Positions 36,601-45,134 of a stretch of 64,000 bases of DNA are shown here, in pieces (the stretch's first letter is position 1; each line of letters starts with the position of its first letter). The notes beneath the pieces are model-generated. The model saw only the letters and a list, made by a program, of their open reading frames with translations, made no database searches and was not told the DNA's origin. The DNA lies in assembly GCA_958295785.1 (NCBI GenBank), contig OY282377.1:2246394-2310393 (forward strand), read 5' to 3'. This stretch comes from an uncultured Latescibacterota bacterium (lineage in GTDB: Bacteria; Latescibacterota; UBA2968). The position numbers and the translations under genes were made by a program.

Positions 36601-38306
36601 ACGAAATTTGGCCCCCGTTTGCCATTACCGTGCTCGGGGGGATGGCGGTTTCCATGGCGTCAACCCTGGTCTTTATTCCCGTGGTCTATATGGGCATCGA
36701 CCAAGTCAAAGCATGGCTGGCGGATATCGGTTGGATCGGGATCGGGCTGGGAACCGCGGCCGCGGCGGGCTTGACCTATCTGATTGACGACTATTACGAG
36801 AGTTTGTTTTGGACGTGCCTTTTGGCACTGCCAGCGTGGATGACGTGTATGGGCGCGGTGTGGCTGGTGCAGCGCGTTCACCGCGCGCGTCTCGCCGCAC
36901 GCGATCAAATTGGCGATGTGGCATATCTCCAGATTCGCAATCTGACGAAAATTTACGGCGCGCCCGGTCAGTTCAGGCGCGAATGGGACCGGTTTCAGCG
37001 GCGCGAACAACGCGGGGGGCGTTTCATGGTTGACCCGCGGGACAGCCTGTGGTGGAAATTGCCCATGTTGGCCTTGCTCGTTTATTTGCAGACCTATTTT
37101 GAAGAGGGCACATGGATCTTTTTGACCGGTCTCGGCCTGTGGGGCCTCGTCCGCCATCTCGGCTCGGGCATCGCGGACCTGCGCGGTTGGAAGGTCGAGA
37201 ACCGATGGGTGTTGCAAATTGCCCGATTGACCCTCCCGCTGGCCTTTTTGGCCTATATCCATTGGCGGCTGGCCCTGCCGTCTTTGACCGTTGCCTGCGC
37301 GGTGGTGTATGTGCTCTATCGCCTGACCGCTTTCTTGGCAAACCGCGTCGCGTCTGGGCGCGTCAATCCAGAAAATATGCCGGGGCGATTGGGCACGCTC
37401 AAGGGCATCGCGTATCGCGGCGCGGCTGCCGCGCCCATCATCGGCGTCCCCCGCCCGCAATTTCGCGCCCTCAGCGGCGTGAGTCTCGATATTCCGCGCG
37501 GGATGTTTGGGCTTTTGGGCCCCAACGGCGCGGGCAAGACCACGCTGATGCGGATCGTGTGCCGGGTTTTGTCGGCAAATTACGGATCCGTGCTCGTCAA
37601 TGGCACGACGCCGCTCAATCGCCAAAACACGCAAGGCGTGATCGGCTATCTGCCGCAGCACTTCGGCCTCTATTTGCACATGTCTGCGTGCGATTATCTG
37701 GAATACCGCGCCCTGTTGGAGGGGTTCAAAGACGGGGCCGCGCGGCGCAAGCGCGTTCAGGAGTGTTTGGAACAGGTCAACCTGTGGGACAGGCGAGACG
37801 ATCAAATCGGCGCGTTTTCAGGTGGCATGAAACAGCGCGTGGGCATTGCCCAAACCCTGTTGCACCTGCCGCAGGTCATTGTCGTGGATGAGCCGACAGC
37901 GGGCTTGGATCCGCTCGAGCGGATTCGGTTCAGAAATTTGCTGGCGCGATTTAGCCAAGAGAAGATCATTATTTTTTCCACGCATATTGTCGAAGATATT
38001 TCCGGCAGTTGCAACCGCTTGGTCGTGCTCGACCAAGGCAAAGTGCGCTACGCGGGAACGCCGTCTGAGATGCGCGAACTCGCGCGCGACAAGGTGTGGG
38101 AAGCCCTGTTGAGCGAAGCGCGTTTTGATGCGTTGGAACGCGATTTGGATCTGATTACCCACGTGCGCGTGCCAGACGGGATTCGCGTGCGTTACCTCGC
38201 CACATCACCCCTTTCCGAAGCGCGTGCGGTTGAACCCAATCTCGAAGACGCGTACCTCTACCTCTTGCGACATGGCGATGAATACAAACAAACTGACTTG
38301 GCGTGA
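33606..38306 (+). CDS. RND permease fused to an ABC ATPase that is split by a membrane insertion
   Basis: Encodes 1566 residues. Residues 1-1035 are a complete RND permease (Asp 400 in MLTDNGIVVMEN; AVNNGIVLID in the C-terminal half) with an Arg/Gly/Ser-rich linker at about 639-663. Two extra membrane helices (about 1043-1090) follow. An ABC ATPase then begins with LQIRNLTKIYG (1108-1118), stops, and resumes with FRALSGVSLDIPRG (1286 onward). The 167 residues between hold about four membrane helices. The rest of the ATPase is intact: Walker A GPNGAGKTT (1305-1313), Q-loop LPQHFG, signature FSGGMKQRVG, Walker B VIVVDEPTAGLDP and H-loop STHIV. The reading frame is continuous. The next permease gene overlaps its end by 35 bases. 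I know of no named system with this architecture. Confidence 0.9.
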   Translation: MTLAGFAVRRPVTTAMFFLGLGLMGAISLHRLPVQIFPEVVLPEVFVTANRQGYSPEQVERELVVPIEAEIGKLDDIEAFESFSRENSGGVRVSYAPDADMKFALLQLESRITRLQPLLPERTRINVQRFDSSDLSASVMQIHVLGEGDINWLREFAEEKIRPELEAVDGVVNAQILGGQRAAIEIIVDPVLLQAHQLSMSDIRNRINAFNTRRQYVGRVYDGDQMYAVSIQGQFADLVQIRQLVIKPELPLHLGDLAQIRYGLQERTDLQRINGKPAVGIRIQKDDEANLIAVAEELEKTIARINGDLAHENIQLAIAQNQAEIMNEALSTLKQAAVVGGLLGLFVLFLFLRNLRFVAVLLLAIPCSLLLTFNLMYLWDLSLNVLSLCGLALAVGMLTDNGIVVMENIFKHFEQGKSPREAARLGTDEVARAVLAATATTVTVFLPVVFIQSDYRDILRELALSMTFPLIASLLVALTLVPALASKTLSLSSRPPTETGRLIEMYTICLKTGLRHRIGVSLGIAGALIITLIISLFFMLQQDVRREENRFTVYISTPEGTTLEALDAVVGEVESAVRELAGLDRFVTSIRETQASIVVELLPLSERPDEISVDLVKENLEESFGKVQNAVVSYEAIARTGRGGGRGGGGIRGSSRARSSGGFNLEGGAPSETAVIRGYDFSVLQMIADDLVYRLEEVEEIDPNSVRADAERGAPEVHVLPDEAVMFDRRLQVRNVLNAVGDTNPRGARTTVSFLTPDGAEIPIEVRNVEDPEDEGEGIAGLRQTPILGAGGTYLPLSEVSHVRRDQGRSMILRTDQSRRVIVSYRFAAEILASQPLLDAARAYTRDAISQMVLPTGYSIEIVEAEAETIYYWMIGIAALLIFMILASLFESLSAPLIILCTLPTAIIGSCWALVLSGTGLTSQEAPMALLGFIVLLGIAVNNGIVLIDAIGNLRYRRGFRRERAVLSASRSRVRPILMTSATTILGVLPLALKFGGDYEIWPPFAITVLGGMAVSMASTLVFIPVVYMGIDQVKAWLADIGWIGIGLGTAAAAGLTYLIDDYYESLFWTCLLALPAWMTCMGAVWLVQRVHRARLAARDQIGDVAYLQIRNLTKIYGAPGQFRREWDRFQRREQRGGRFMVDPRDSLWWKLPMLALLVYLQTYFEEGTWIFLTGLGLWGLVRHLGSGIADLRGWKVENRWVLQIARLTLPLAFLAYIHWRLALPSLTVACAVVYVLYRLTAFLANRVASGRVNPENMPGRLGTLKGIAYRGAAAAPIIGVPRPQFRALSGVSLDIPRGMFGLLGPNGAGKTTLMRIVCRVLSANYGSVLVNGTTPLNRQNTQGVIGYLPQHFGLYLHMSACDYLEYRALLEGFKDGAARRKRVQECLEQVNLWDRRDDQIGAFSGGMKQRVGIAQTLLHLPQVIVVDEPTAGLDPLERIRFRNLLARFSQEKIIIFSTHIVEDISGSCNRLVVLDQGKVRYAGTPSEMRELARDKVWEALLSEARFDALERDLDLITHVRVPDGIRVRYLATSPLSEARAVEPNLEDAYLYLLRHGDEYKQTDLA

Positions 38307-39024
38307 GTTGCTTTTCTCGGTCGGCAAATTGCACGGCCTGAGCATGAAAATCGCGTTGCACCGCAAAGTGATTTTTATGTGCTGCGGCGTTTTGGGCTAT
38401 TACGCGATTTTGTACGCGTTTGCCATCTGGCGCCCGGGCGAGGGGTTTTCCGTAGAGCAAGCTCTGAACGTCTTGGTCGAAGTGCCGGGCACAGTGCTCG
38501 CGATCTATTTGACGATGGATATGGTCGCGGGCGAGCGCGACAGAGACACGCTCGAAATCCTGTTCAGCACCGCGATTAGCCACTACGCCACATGGACCGT
38601 GCGGATTGTGTCGATTTGCGCCGTGCTGTTTGCCACCCTGATGGCGATGAGCACCATCTCCTATTTTTTCTTTGCCGAGTTCCCTTATATCATCGGGGGA
38701 TTAAACGCCTTTTTCCCCGCGTTTTTTATGGTGGGGGTCACGTTTCTCTTTTCCGTTTTGTGTCGCAGCAGCAATGCGGCCGGCATGATCTCCGTGGGCA
38801 TTTTGATCGCGATTTTGCTTTTGACCGCGGTGCAAGTGGACGATAATGCGCTGGCCAACACGCCCTACGACCTCTTTCTCAAACCCTTTGAAGCGCCCTC
38901 CGATCTGGATCCAAACTTGTGGACAAACCGCGTGATACTCAACCGCACGGGCATTGCCCTATTGGGCACCCTGTGCATCTTCCTCGCCCTCAGGCGCATG
39001 ACTGACCGCGAACGCCTGCTGTGA
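38272..39024 (+). CDS. ABC-2 type transporter permease
   Basis: Encodes 250 residues with six predicted membrane helices. The MDMVAGERDRDTLEILFSTAIS segment after the second helix is the typical cytoplasmic loop of ABC-2 permeases that contacts the ATPase. ATG 38272 (alternative 38278) overlaps the end of the RND-ABC fusion gene, which suggests coupled translation and a physical complex with that ATPase. The substrate is unknown. It is the last gene of the efflux operon; a two-way terminator lies at 39160. Confidence 0.88.
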   Translation: MAMNTNKLTWRELLFSVGKLHGLSMKIALHRKVIFMCCGVLGYYAILYAFAIWRPGEGFSVEQALNVLVEVPGTVLAIYLTMDMVAGERDRDTLEILFSTAISHYATWTVRIVSICAVLFATLMAMSTISYFFFAEFPYIIGGLNAFFPAFFMVGVTFLFSVLCRSSNAAGMISVGILIAILLLTAVQVDDNALANTPYDLFLKPFEAPSDLDPNLWTNRVILNRTGIALLGTLCIFLALRRMTDRERLL

Positions 39025-39159
39025 TCCCGCCCTGTTGCGAGATGTGAGGATCCGCAGATGACGTCGTGTATCGACAAATCAATTATCTGAAACGAGAAGT
39101 CGGGCGTCTGTGGCAAATGTTGCATCGCAAATAAACGCCCCCCAATCCACGCAAAACAC

Positions 39160-39193
39160 AAAAAAGCGACGATCCAAAGATCGCCGCTTTTTT
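39160..39193. terminator. Bidirectional intrinsic terminator
   Basis: AAAAAAGCGACGATC pairs with GATCGCCGCTTTTTT (one mismatch) around a CAAA loop. The A-run and T-run serve both strands, ending the plus-strand efflux operon and the minus-strand GHKL gene. Confidence 0.85.
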
Positions 39194-39318
39194 GTACGAA
39201 CTATCGCGGGTCAAGTTTATCGCGTTGTTCAGACGCATCTGAAACATCGCATTCGATTGAGTCTTTGCCCAAGTTCCCAATGGGACGTTTTGAACCGTCG
39301 GCACATCGGCGGTTCATA

Positions 39319-42300
39319 TTACATCTTAACCTCTTTGGGCTCAATTCCGAATTTTTTGCATTCCTCCTTAACATCATCAGGAATCCCCGGTGCTACAAGT
39401 ACGCTACGTACTTGATCACACGACAGTCCATATTCGACAGCGGCAAGATGCTTATACTTCACGGCTTGCCAGACTCCAACATAATTCTCGGATTGAATAT
39501 GTGTTTCCACTTCCACAGTTACGGGATTTCCAACACTATCTTTCAATAAGATGTCCACCCGATCCTTTGACTGAAACGTATGCTCAATCTCAACCAATTT
39601 CAATCCTTCACCAAGTTGAGAGGGATTATTCGCCAATTTTTTCTTTAACTTCTTATGTTGTTCACCCTCCCCGCCACCACCGCGACCACCATGACCTCCT
39701 TTGCTACTGCCGGACGCCTTAGGCCAATGACCACCACCCTGGCTTTCACTATTCGTACTCGGCAGTGGCTCATCAGATATCCCGCCTGTCGAATCACTGT
39801 CTCTGCTACCTGTTTCTGTGTTCTCTCCGCCCAGTGGATTTTCGGGTTCAGGTCCATCCGTTGTAGGATCCGCGGATCCGTCTTCAGTTCCACCATGAGT
39901 TTCGGTCGGTGTTTCCTCACCTTCCTTAGAATCCGGCTCTGAGGATGACACACAAAAATCCGCTCTAAGACCTCTCTGTTTCCAGCGTGCGGTAACCTTG
40001 TCGCGATTTTTTGTCAGTAAATCCTCGACAAACCCACGCAACTCCTTGACATCAAAATGATCCTGTAAGGCATCACCAATAAGTTCGGCATATTCGCATT
40101 CGTCGGCCCCGAGTCCTAGCCAGAGTTTCGCGTCTTGACCTGTCGTGTCCAAAAAACTCTGACGCGGATTTGGATCGGAAACTGAAATTCCTTTCAATTT
40201 GTACGTCATGCTTAGTTCTTTGACTGAGCGAACTGACAATTGATCTAAAACTTGGTCAGATTTAACTTTCTCGCATAGGCGCGGTGATTCAAGAAAGGCA
40301 TGAATGTACGGGTGCAGGTTTCGCACTTTCGCTGACCAATCCTCAACTTTTTCTTGATCGCCTTCCGGGTCAAATTCGACCTCGGCCCGAGAGCAACCTT
40401 CTACGTTCAGATATTTGGCAAGTTCCAATAAACCATCGTCAAACACCCAAAATGGAACCTCGCCTTCAAAAAGCCGAGCGAGATAATCATGATCCTTCCA
40501 AACCAATTCTTGCAAAAAGAAAAAGCCCCATTCGTTGCCCTTCTTGCCAAGCCAACATTTGCCGTTGCGTGTTTGATTCCATTTTTCTTCCCACTGTCCA
40601 CTACTGCCCTCTTGTAAAGACTGCCAGAGGCGACGATAAAGAATTTTAATACGCTTACGAACGTTCTCGTCGTCAGCGCGTTCTCCAGACGTAACCTGTT
40701 GGATGCCGCGAACGTAGTCCAAGAAAGATGCTTGCTCAGAAACCCTCAAAGCAGTGAAAAATGGCTTTAGCGTTTCCGCGTAATACGTTTTGAGGTAACC
40801 ACGATCATTGTCAAAGAGATGCCCCTCATCCTCCCAAAATACTTCATCCGTTTTCCACCAGCGGGGTTGGGGGTTCGGAGTGAAGATGAGGGCTTCTTCC
40901 CCGAATTTCTCGTGTGGACGTGCGCCTTGTCCCTCAAGGAAGCGATATAGTGGTTCGACATTTTTGATGCTCACCTTTGTACTACCCGATAAGGTTTGAA
41001 GGTAGTTGAGCACACTTTCCGTATTGGCATTCCGATGTACCGTCAACTTCTCAGCCAGCCATTTTACGGGTTCATCGCTAAGATCAAAATCAGGGTGCAG
41101 GTAAGCCACGCTATCCCCTAACACCCTACGATTTTCACGAGTTGGCTCGAAACACTGGGCAGGAAGATGAAGGTTCCCCTGTTCGTCGGGAAGCCAAGGT
41201 GCTTCCTTGAGTTGACTATAGAATGTAGCATCAAAGGGTTTTGACCGATTTTTGTGATAGAACCAACTATAGGTGCCTTGGAAGAAGCCAGTTCTCCTAT
41301 AGTCTGATGGAATCACTTTGACCAATAGCCGCCAAAGAACTTGTGAAAGACCGACTTCTCGGTGATTGCTAATTTTAGCCAACACCTTCTCCAAACCATG
41401 GATGTCAGAATCTTCAATAGTTTCCTTTCCTGTGTTAGGTGCCCCTTTAAGATTCCGTGCATCAAGTTCGTGCTGGTTTTCGTCGTTGAGGGGAAAGCTC
41501 TGTTTAATAACTCGCGGGGTATCCATAGTACCAATTTCTTTCAAAAACCGGAGCCAATTTTTCGGATTGGCATTGCTGTCCATATACCCATCATCTACAA
41601 ACCAAACGTCATCGCACACGGAAAAGTAGGTTTCCAAATCCGCATCACCTGTGTAGGCTTCCGGCATATAGGCGTCGCAAGGTTTTACAAATTGACAGAC
41701 TTCTCGTTCAACACCGCAATAAGTCTGTAGAATTGGAGTATTGCCGATCTTTTCTCTCAGATTTTTACGCTCTGCTTCCGGAATCTTGTCCCAAATCTTA
41801 AAAATGTAACGAACATGTAGGCGGTTTTGCTCCACAGAAAGTTTGTCAGTTTTAGAATATTGCGGAAGAATCCATTTGTAGATCATGTCTTCAGGACGCA
41901 ACGGGCTAACCCCTAGATCTTTTAAGAAGGCTTCAATGTCGTTACGTTCATCTCCTTCAAGGAGTGCTGACCGGAAAATAGGCAGTTCGCCGAGGAAGGG
42001 TTTGATTTCTTCACGCGCTTCATCCGTATCAGGCGGAAAGAATACCAACTGGTCGCTGCCATACACATGCCTTCCATTTTCAAGTCGAACCAAGGGCAGC
42101 TTTTTGATCCGCTCCAATTCTGACTTCTGTCGGTTCAAATAGGCATACAAGGAACGTAGCCATCTGTCACATCTGCCCTTGAACCAGTCAAGTGATTGCT
42201 TTTCAAGCCAGCGCAACATTTGGCTGACACTTACTTCTCGCACACCTGCCTCGCGCATAACCTTAAAGCACCGGCGAAATTCTTCCGTATCTCGTATTTC

Positions 42301-43095
42301 TGGATGCAACCAACTGCTATCTGGATACAACCAACCGCATTCAACCAATTGTCGCAGAGAGTCAGTATGGGGGTAGAACACGCTATCAGCTTTCGCATAC
42401 CTCTCGTTTTGCGTTGGGACAAATGCGCCTTTCCTCATCGCCTTCCGCGACGCCTCAGCGATAGGGCCAAACACTGCCGGCACACTGTCAGCTTCCAGAG
42501 GCAATACATCAAAAAATGCCGGTTTAAGCAATCCACCCGCTTTCAACTGTTCCAATACGTTAGGAAGAAAATTGGCGGTTTCTTTCACTAGCCACTTATT
42601 CCAGAGATTATCAGGTGGAATATTGTCACGGGCGGGCGTTGTCTGATACCGTGCCTGAATGAGAAATCGCAGGTGTGTTTCTTTTTCTGTGGGCAGGTAA
42701 GAAAATAAAACACAGCTATCCATCGCTGTAATTTGACCATCGAGTAGCTTAAATGCAACTTCAATAGGTTGTTGTTTCGTCGCTGACCGTTGAATACGCT
42801 GTCGTTCTTCGTCATCTTCTGCCTGCTGCAAGAGTTCATTGATCACATCTTTTGGAGGCTGAACATCCTTGCGAAAAATTAGGAATGTCTCCGGCGGTTG
42901 ATCGTCACCGTTCACCTCAACTTGATATACATTCTGAATCTTGTCGTAAAGACAGCGGCGAGAAAAATAAGAACCCATCTGTTCATCTTGCTCATCATAC
43001 CATTGAACCGTTTCGAGATGATGGAGAAATAGCAAGGCTCGCTTTTCCAGATCGCAAAGCCGCTTTTTTAATTTCACAATGTCTTCTTGACGCAA
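39319..43095 (-). CDS. C-terminal fragment of the interrupted GHKL-ATPase/nuclease-like protein
   Basis: This is the long intact remnant, 1258 residues from the first internal ATG; the parent frame continues upstream to 43149. It is mostly alpha/beta sequence without recognised motifs. A low-complexity acidic/Gly/Ser linker (about 1060-1142) is followed by the C-terminal nuclease-like domain (1143-1258). Without the ATPase part it is unlikely to work in its original role. Its base composition and codon use differ from the GC-rich genes on either side, which suggests horizontal origin. Confidence 0.7.
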   Translation of the reverse strand: MRQEDIVKLKKRLCDLEKRALLFLHHLETVQWYDEQDEQMGSYFSRRCLYDKIQNVYQVEVNGDDQPPETFLIFRKDVQPPKDVINELLQQAEDDEERQRIQRSATKQQPIEVAFKLLDGQITAMDSCVLFSYLPTEKETHLRFLIQARYQTTPARDNIPPDNLWNKWLVKETANFLPNVLEQLKAGGLLKPAFFDVLPLEADSVPAVFGPIAEASRKAMRKGAFVPTQNERYAKADSVFYPHTDSLRQLVECGWLYPDSSWLHPEIRDTEEFRRCFKVMREAGVREVSVSQMLRWLEKQSLDWFKGRCDRWLRSLYAYLNRQKSELERIKKLPLVRLENGRHVYGSDQLVFFPPDTDEAREEIKPFLGELPIFRSALLEGDERNDIEAFLKDLGVSPLRPEDMIYKWILPQYSKTDKLSVEQNRLHVRYIFKIWDKIPEAERKNLREKIGNTPILQTYCGVEREVCQFVKPCDAYMPEAYTGDADLETYFSVCDDVWFVDDGYMDSNANPKNWLRFLKEIGTMDTPRVIKQSFPLNDENQHELDARNLKGAPNTGKETIEDSDIHGLEKVLAKISNHREVGLSQVLWRLLVKVIPSDYRRTGFFQGTYSWFYHKNRSKPFDATFYSQLKEAPWLPDEQGNLHLPAQCFEPTRENRRVLGDSVAYLHPDFDLSDEPVKWLAEKLTVHRNANTESVLNYLQTLSGSTKVSIKNVEPLYRFLEGQGARPHEKFGEEALIFTPNPQPRWWKTDEVFWEDEGHLFDNDRGYLKTYYAETLKPFFTALRVSEQASFLDYVRGIQQVTSGERADDENVRKRIKILYRRLWQSLQEGSSGQWEEKWNQTRNGKCWLGKKGNEWGFFFLQELVWKDHDYLARLFEGEVPFWVFDDGLLELAKYLNVEGCSRAEVEFDPEGDQEKVEDWSAKVRNLHPYIHAFLESPRLCEKVKSDQVLDQLSVRSVKELSMTYKLKGISVSDPNPRQSFLDTTGQDAKLWLGLGADECEYAELIGDALQDHFDVKELRGFVEDLLTKNRDKVTARWKQRGLRADFCVSSSEPDSKEGEETPTETHGGTEDGSADPTTDGPEPENPLGGENTETGSRDSDSTGGISDEPLPSTNSESQGGGHWPKASGSSKGGHGGRGGGGEGEQHKKLKKKLANNPSQLGEGLKLVEIEHTFQSKDRVDILLKDSVGNPVTVEVETHIQSENYVGVWQAVKYKHLAAVEYGLSCDQVRSVLVAPGIPDDVKEECKKFGIEPKEVKM

Positions 43096-43149
43096 TCTCT
43101 CTTTGAAAGGCAGGCGAAAGACTGTTCTGCCTCGATCAACTAACTCTAT

Positions 43150-44241
43150 TAGGACTTACGCAATCCCCATTGGAATATGAGGTGCTTTGAGTTGTTGTCT
43201 CAAGAAGTCAGCCACCCCCCGGTATTTGACTTGATAAATGGTTTGTCCTGTTTGATAGGCCACCTGCGCGAGTCTTATCCAAACGAACATCGCACACCCA
43301 ATATGATTTCGTACCATGCGTGCCAACCGGCATTGACACTTTTCAAGCCCGGTTACCTGTTTGACTTCGCGGTGAAATGGCTCAATTTTCCATCTTTGGT
43401 GACACACCTGTTGTACCACTGAAGAATCGTTTTGAGCATGGTCGTTCGTTACGACATACGCCGTGCGTCTGGCAACAGACGCCACCCGGAATAATTTCAC
43501 TTTGTGGTCTTTGGGGAACCCTCTGATTTTAATGGACTTGCCTTGTTTGCGTTGCGCTTTCGTCCAAGTTAAGCTATCTACGCGCTGGTAGGGGATTGTG
43601 CCTGCCGAATCGTCCACGCGCCGGTTCGTCTTGAGGGGACAGTAATAGGTTTTTTGCATCTGCTCTCTGTGTAGCATGACTGTTTTGGTCGCATACCAAC
43701 TGTCCATCAAGACCCCGGTAAAAGGAAGGCGCTTCTGATAGACCAACGCAGAGAGCATGTCCTTGAGATGATCCAATTTGGTTTTGCCATCGCCTTGCGG
43801 GTCATAAATCCGATAGTCAATCAACCAGAACCGATCCTGTTGCGGATTGACATAGACACATGTGACCCCCCCGATGCCATTGATGACGCCTTGGGCGTTG
43901 CCGCTATATTGACGGCGCACTAACGCGATCTTGCGTGCGTGTCGCTTGTCTAAAACCGTGTCATCAAAGATCACATAGCCTTCAGGCGTCAGCGCGATGT
44001 GGTCTTTGACGTGTTCCCACACCAAGCGGGGTGGGATACGATCACCGGCGAGATAGCGGTTGATCCTATCATGACTGAACCCTTCGCTATGGTCGGCGAA
44101 ATGGGTCAAGGTATCGTTGAGGGGACTGCTAAGCAGATACTGACAGTAATCCAAACGCGTCGGTTGGCGCATTGATACCTCCTCAAAGTGATAAATTTTA
44201 CGGAATTGCACCCTTTTTTAACTCAGCATGCGTAAGTCCTA
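43150..44241 (-). mobile_element. IS701-like insertion sequence
   Basis: A 1092-bp element with perfect terminal inverted repeats TAGGACTTACGCA (43150-43162) and TGCGTAAGTCCTA (44229-44241). It is flanked by a 5-bp direct repeat TCTAT (43145-43149 and 44242-44246). Removing the element and one repeat rejoins the host reading frame exactly, so its insertion is the cause of that break. Confidence 0.93.
43156..44172 (-). CDS. IS701-family-like DDE transposase
   Basis: Encodes 338 residues from ATG 44172, which has a GAGGAGG site; an upstream in-frame ATG exists at 44211. It shows the DDTVLDK motif with the first catalytic aspartate, GIGGVTCVYVNP, the second aspartate in GVLMDSWYAT, and the glutamate in a WKIEPFHREVKQ segment. 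This pattern is typical of IS701/IS4-related transposases common in cyanobacteria. It appears complete, so the element may still be active. Confidence 0.92.
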   Translation of the reverse strand: MRQPTRLDYCQYLLSSPLNDTLTHFADHSEGFSHDRINRYLAGDRIPPRLVWEHVKDHIALTPEGYVIFDDTVLDKRHARKIALVRRQYSGNAQGVINGIGGVTCVYVNPQQDRFWLIDYRIYDPQGDGKTKLDHLKDMLSALVYQKRLPFTGVLMDSWYATKTVMLHREQMQKTYYCPLKTNRRVDDSAGTIPYQRVDSLTWTKAQRKQGKSIKIRGFPKDHKVKLFRVASVARRTAYVVTNDHAQNDSSVVQQVCHQRWKIEPFHREVKQVTGLEKCQCRLARMVRNHIGCAMFVWIRLAQVAYQTGQTIYQVKYRGVADFLRQQLKAPHIPMGIA

Positions 44242-44423
44242 TCTATAACTCTTGAAGCCATATCATCAATATCAATACCTTCTGGCTTCGTGAGATCTCG
44301 GATACGAAAACGCTCATCACCAGAGTAGATCTCTGGAAGGTCCGTGTAATTATAGACCGCTTTGAAGCCGATACCGAAAGTACCGATTTGCGTCAGATCT
44401 TTATTGCTTAAATACTCTGTAAA

Positions 44424-45134
44424 TTAAGTTATTCTAAGTTTTGAATTGTCTGGATAAACGCGTTGATAATGGGTATTCATCTTGTCTCTGGCCTTGGGCA
44501 AAGTGAACTGCCAATTCAAGGGGATGCCCTTGGCCTCCCGCTCCTGAAAGAAGGCCAAAACTTCCCGGCGTAGTTCCGCCTGCGTCGCAATGCGCCTATT
44601 CAAACATCCTCGCGCCAGAGCCGAAAATTCGATCTCGATCATGTTGAGCCAACTCGCCGACTTGGGGGTAAAGAAGAACTCAAACTTCTGCGCGAGGGCA
44701 AACGCCTCATCGGCCGGCAAGTAACGATAGAAGGCATGGCGGGTATGCGTATTGAGATTGTCTTGCACCAAGCGGATTTTCTCCGCTTGTGGCCAATGCT
44801 GTGTCAGCGCCTGACAAAAGTGGGTGTATTCCTTCATCGTGCGCCGGGGATAGATTTCGGCAAGCCGTTTGCCGGTTAAAGGCTCAATGGCAGCCAACAG
44901 CGCACGCGAGCCGTGTTTGGTATAGGCATCATGTTCTTTGGTCACTTGGCCTGTTGTCAGGGGCAAGGGATCCAGGACTTGTCCGATGAGAAAACAAGGA
45001 CGTTCATCAAAGCAGACCACAGGAACGTTGGGATCATAAGGTTGGTCATACAGCCAAAGCAAGGCTTCCATGCGTGCGAGAAAGGACGCATCCACTTTGC
45101 GGATACACCAGGTTTTCTTCAAGTGGGGCTTCAA
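44424..45134 (-). CDS. IS630 transposase, catalytic (DDE) part, copy 1
   Basis: Encodes 236 residues. The DDE residues are visible in VVCFDERPC, VQDNLNTH and WLNMIEIEFSALAR. The frame begins with TTG 45134, overlapping the stop of the helix-turn-helix ORF, and lies in its -1 frame. A run of seven A on the coding strand just before the overlap is a likely programmed frameshift site that would give one full transposase of about 380 residues. Confidence 0.9.
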   Translation of the reverse strand: MKPHLKKTWCIRKVDASFLARMEALLWLYDQPYDPNVPVVCFDERPCFLIGQVLDPLPLTTGQVTKEHDAYTKHGSRALLAAIEPLTGKRLAEIYPRRTMKEYTHFCQALTQHWPQAEKIRLVQDNLNTHTRHAFYRYLPADEAFALAQKFEFFFTPKSASWLNMIEIEFSALARGCLNRRIATQAELRREVLAFFQEREAKGIPLNWQFTLPKARDKMNTHYQRVYPDNSKLRIT

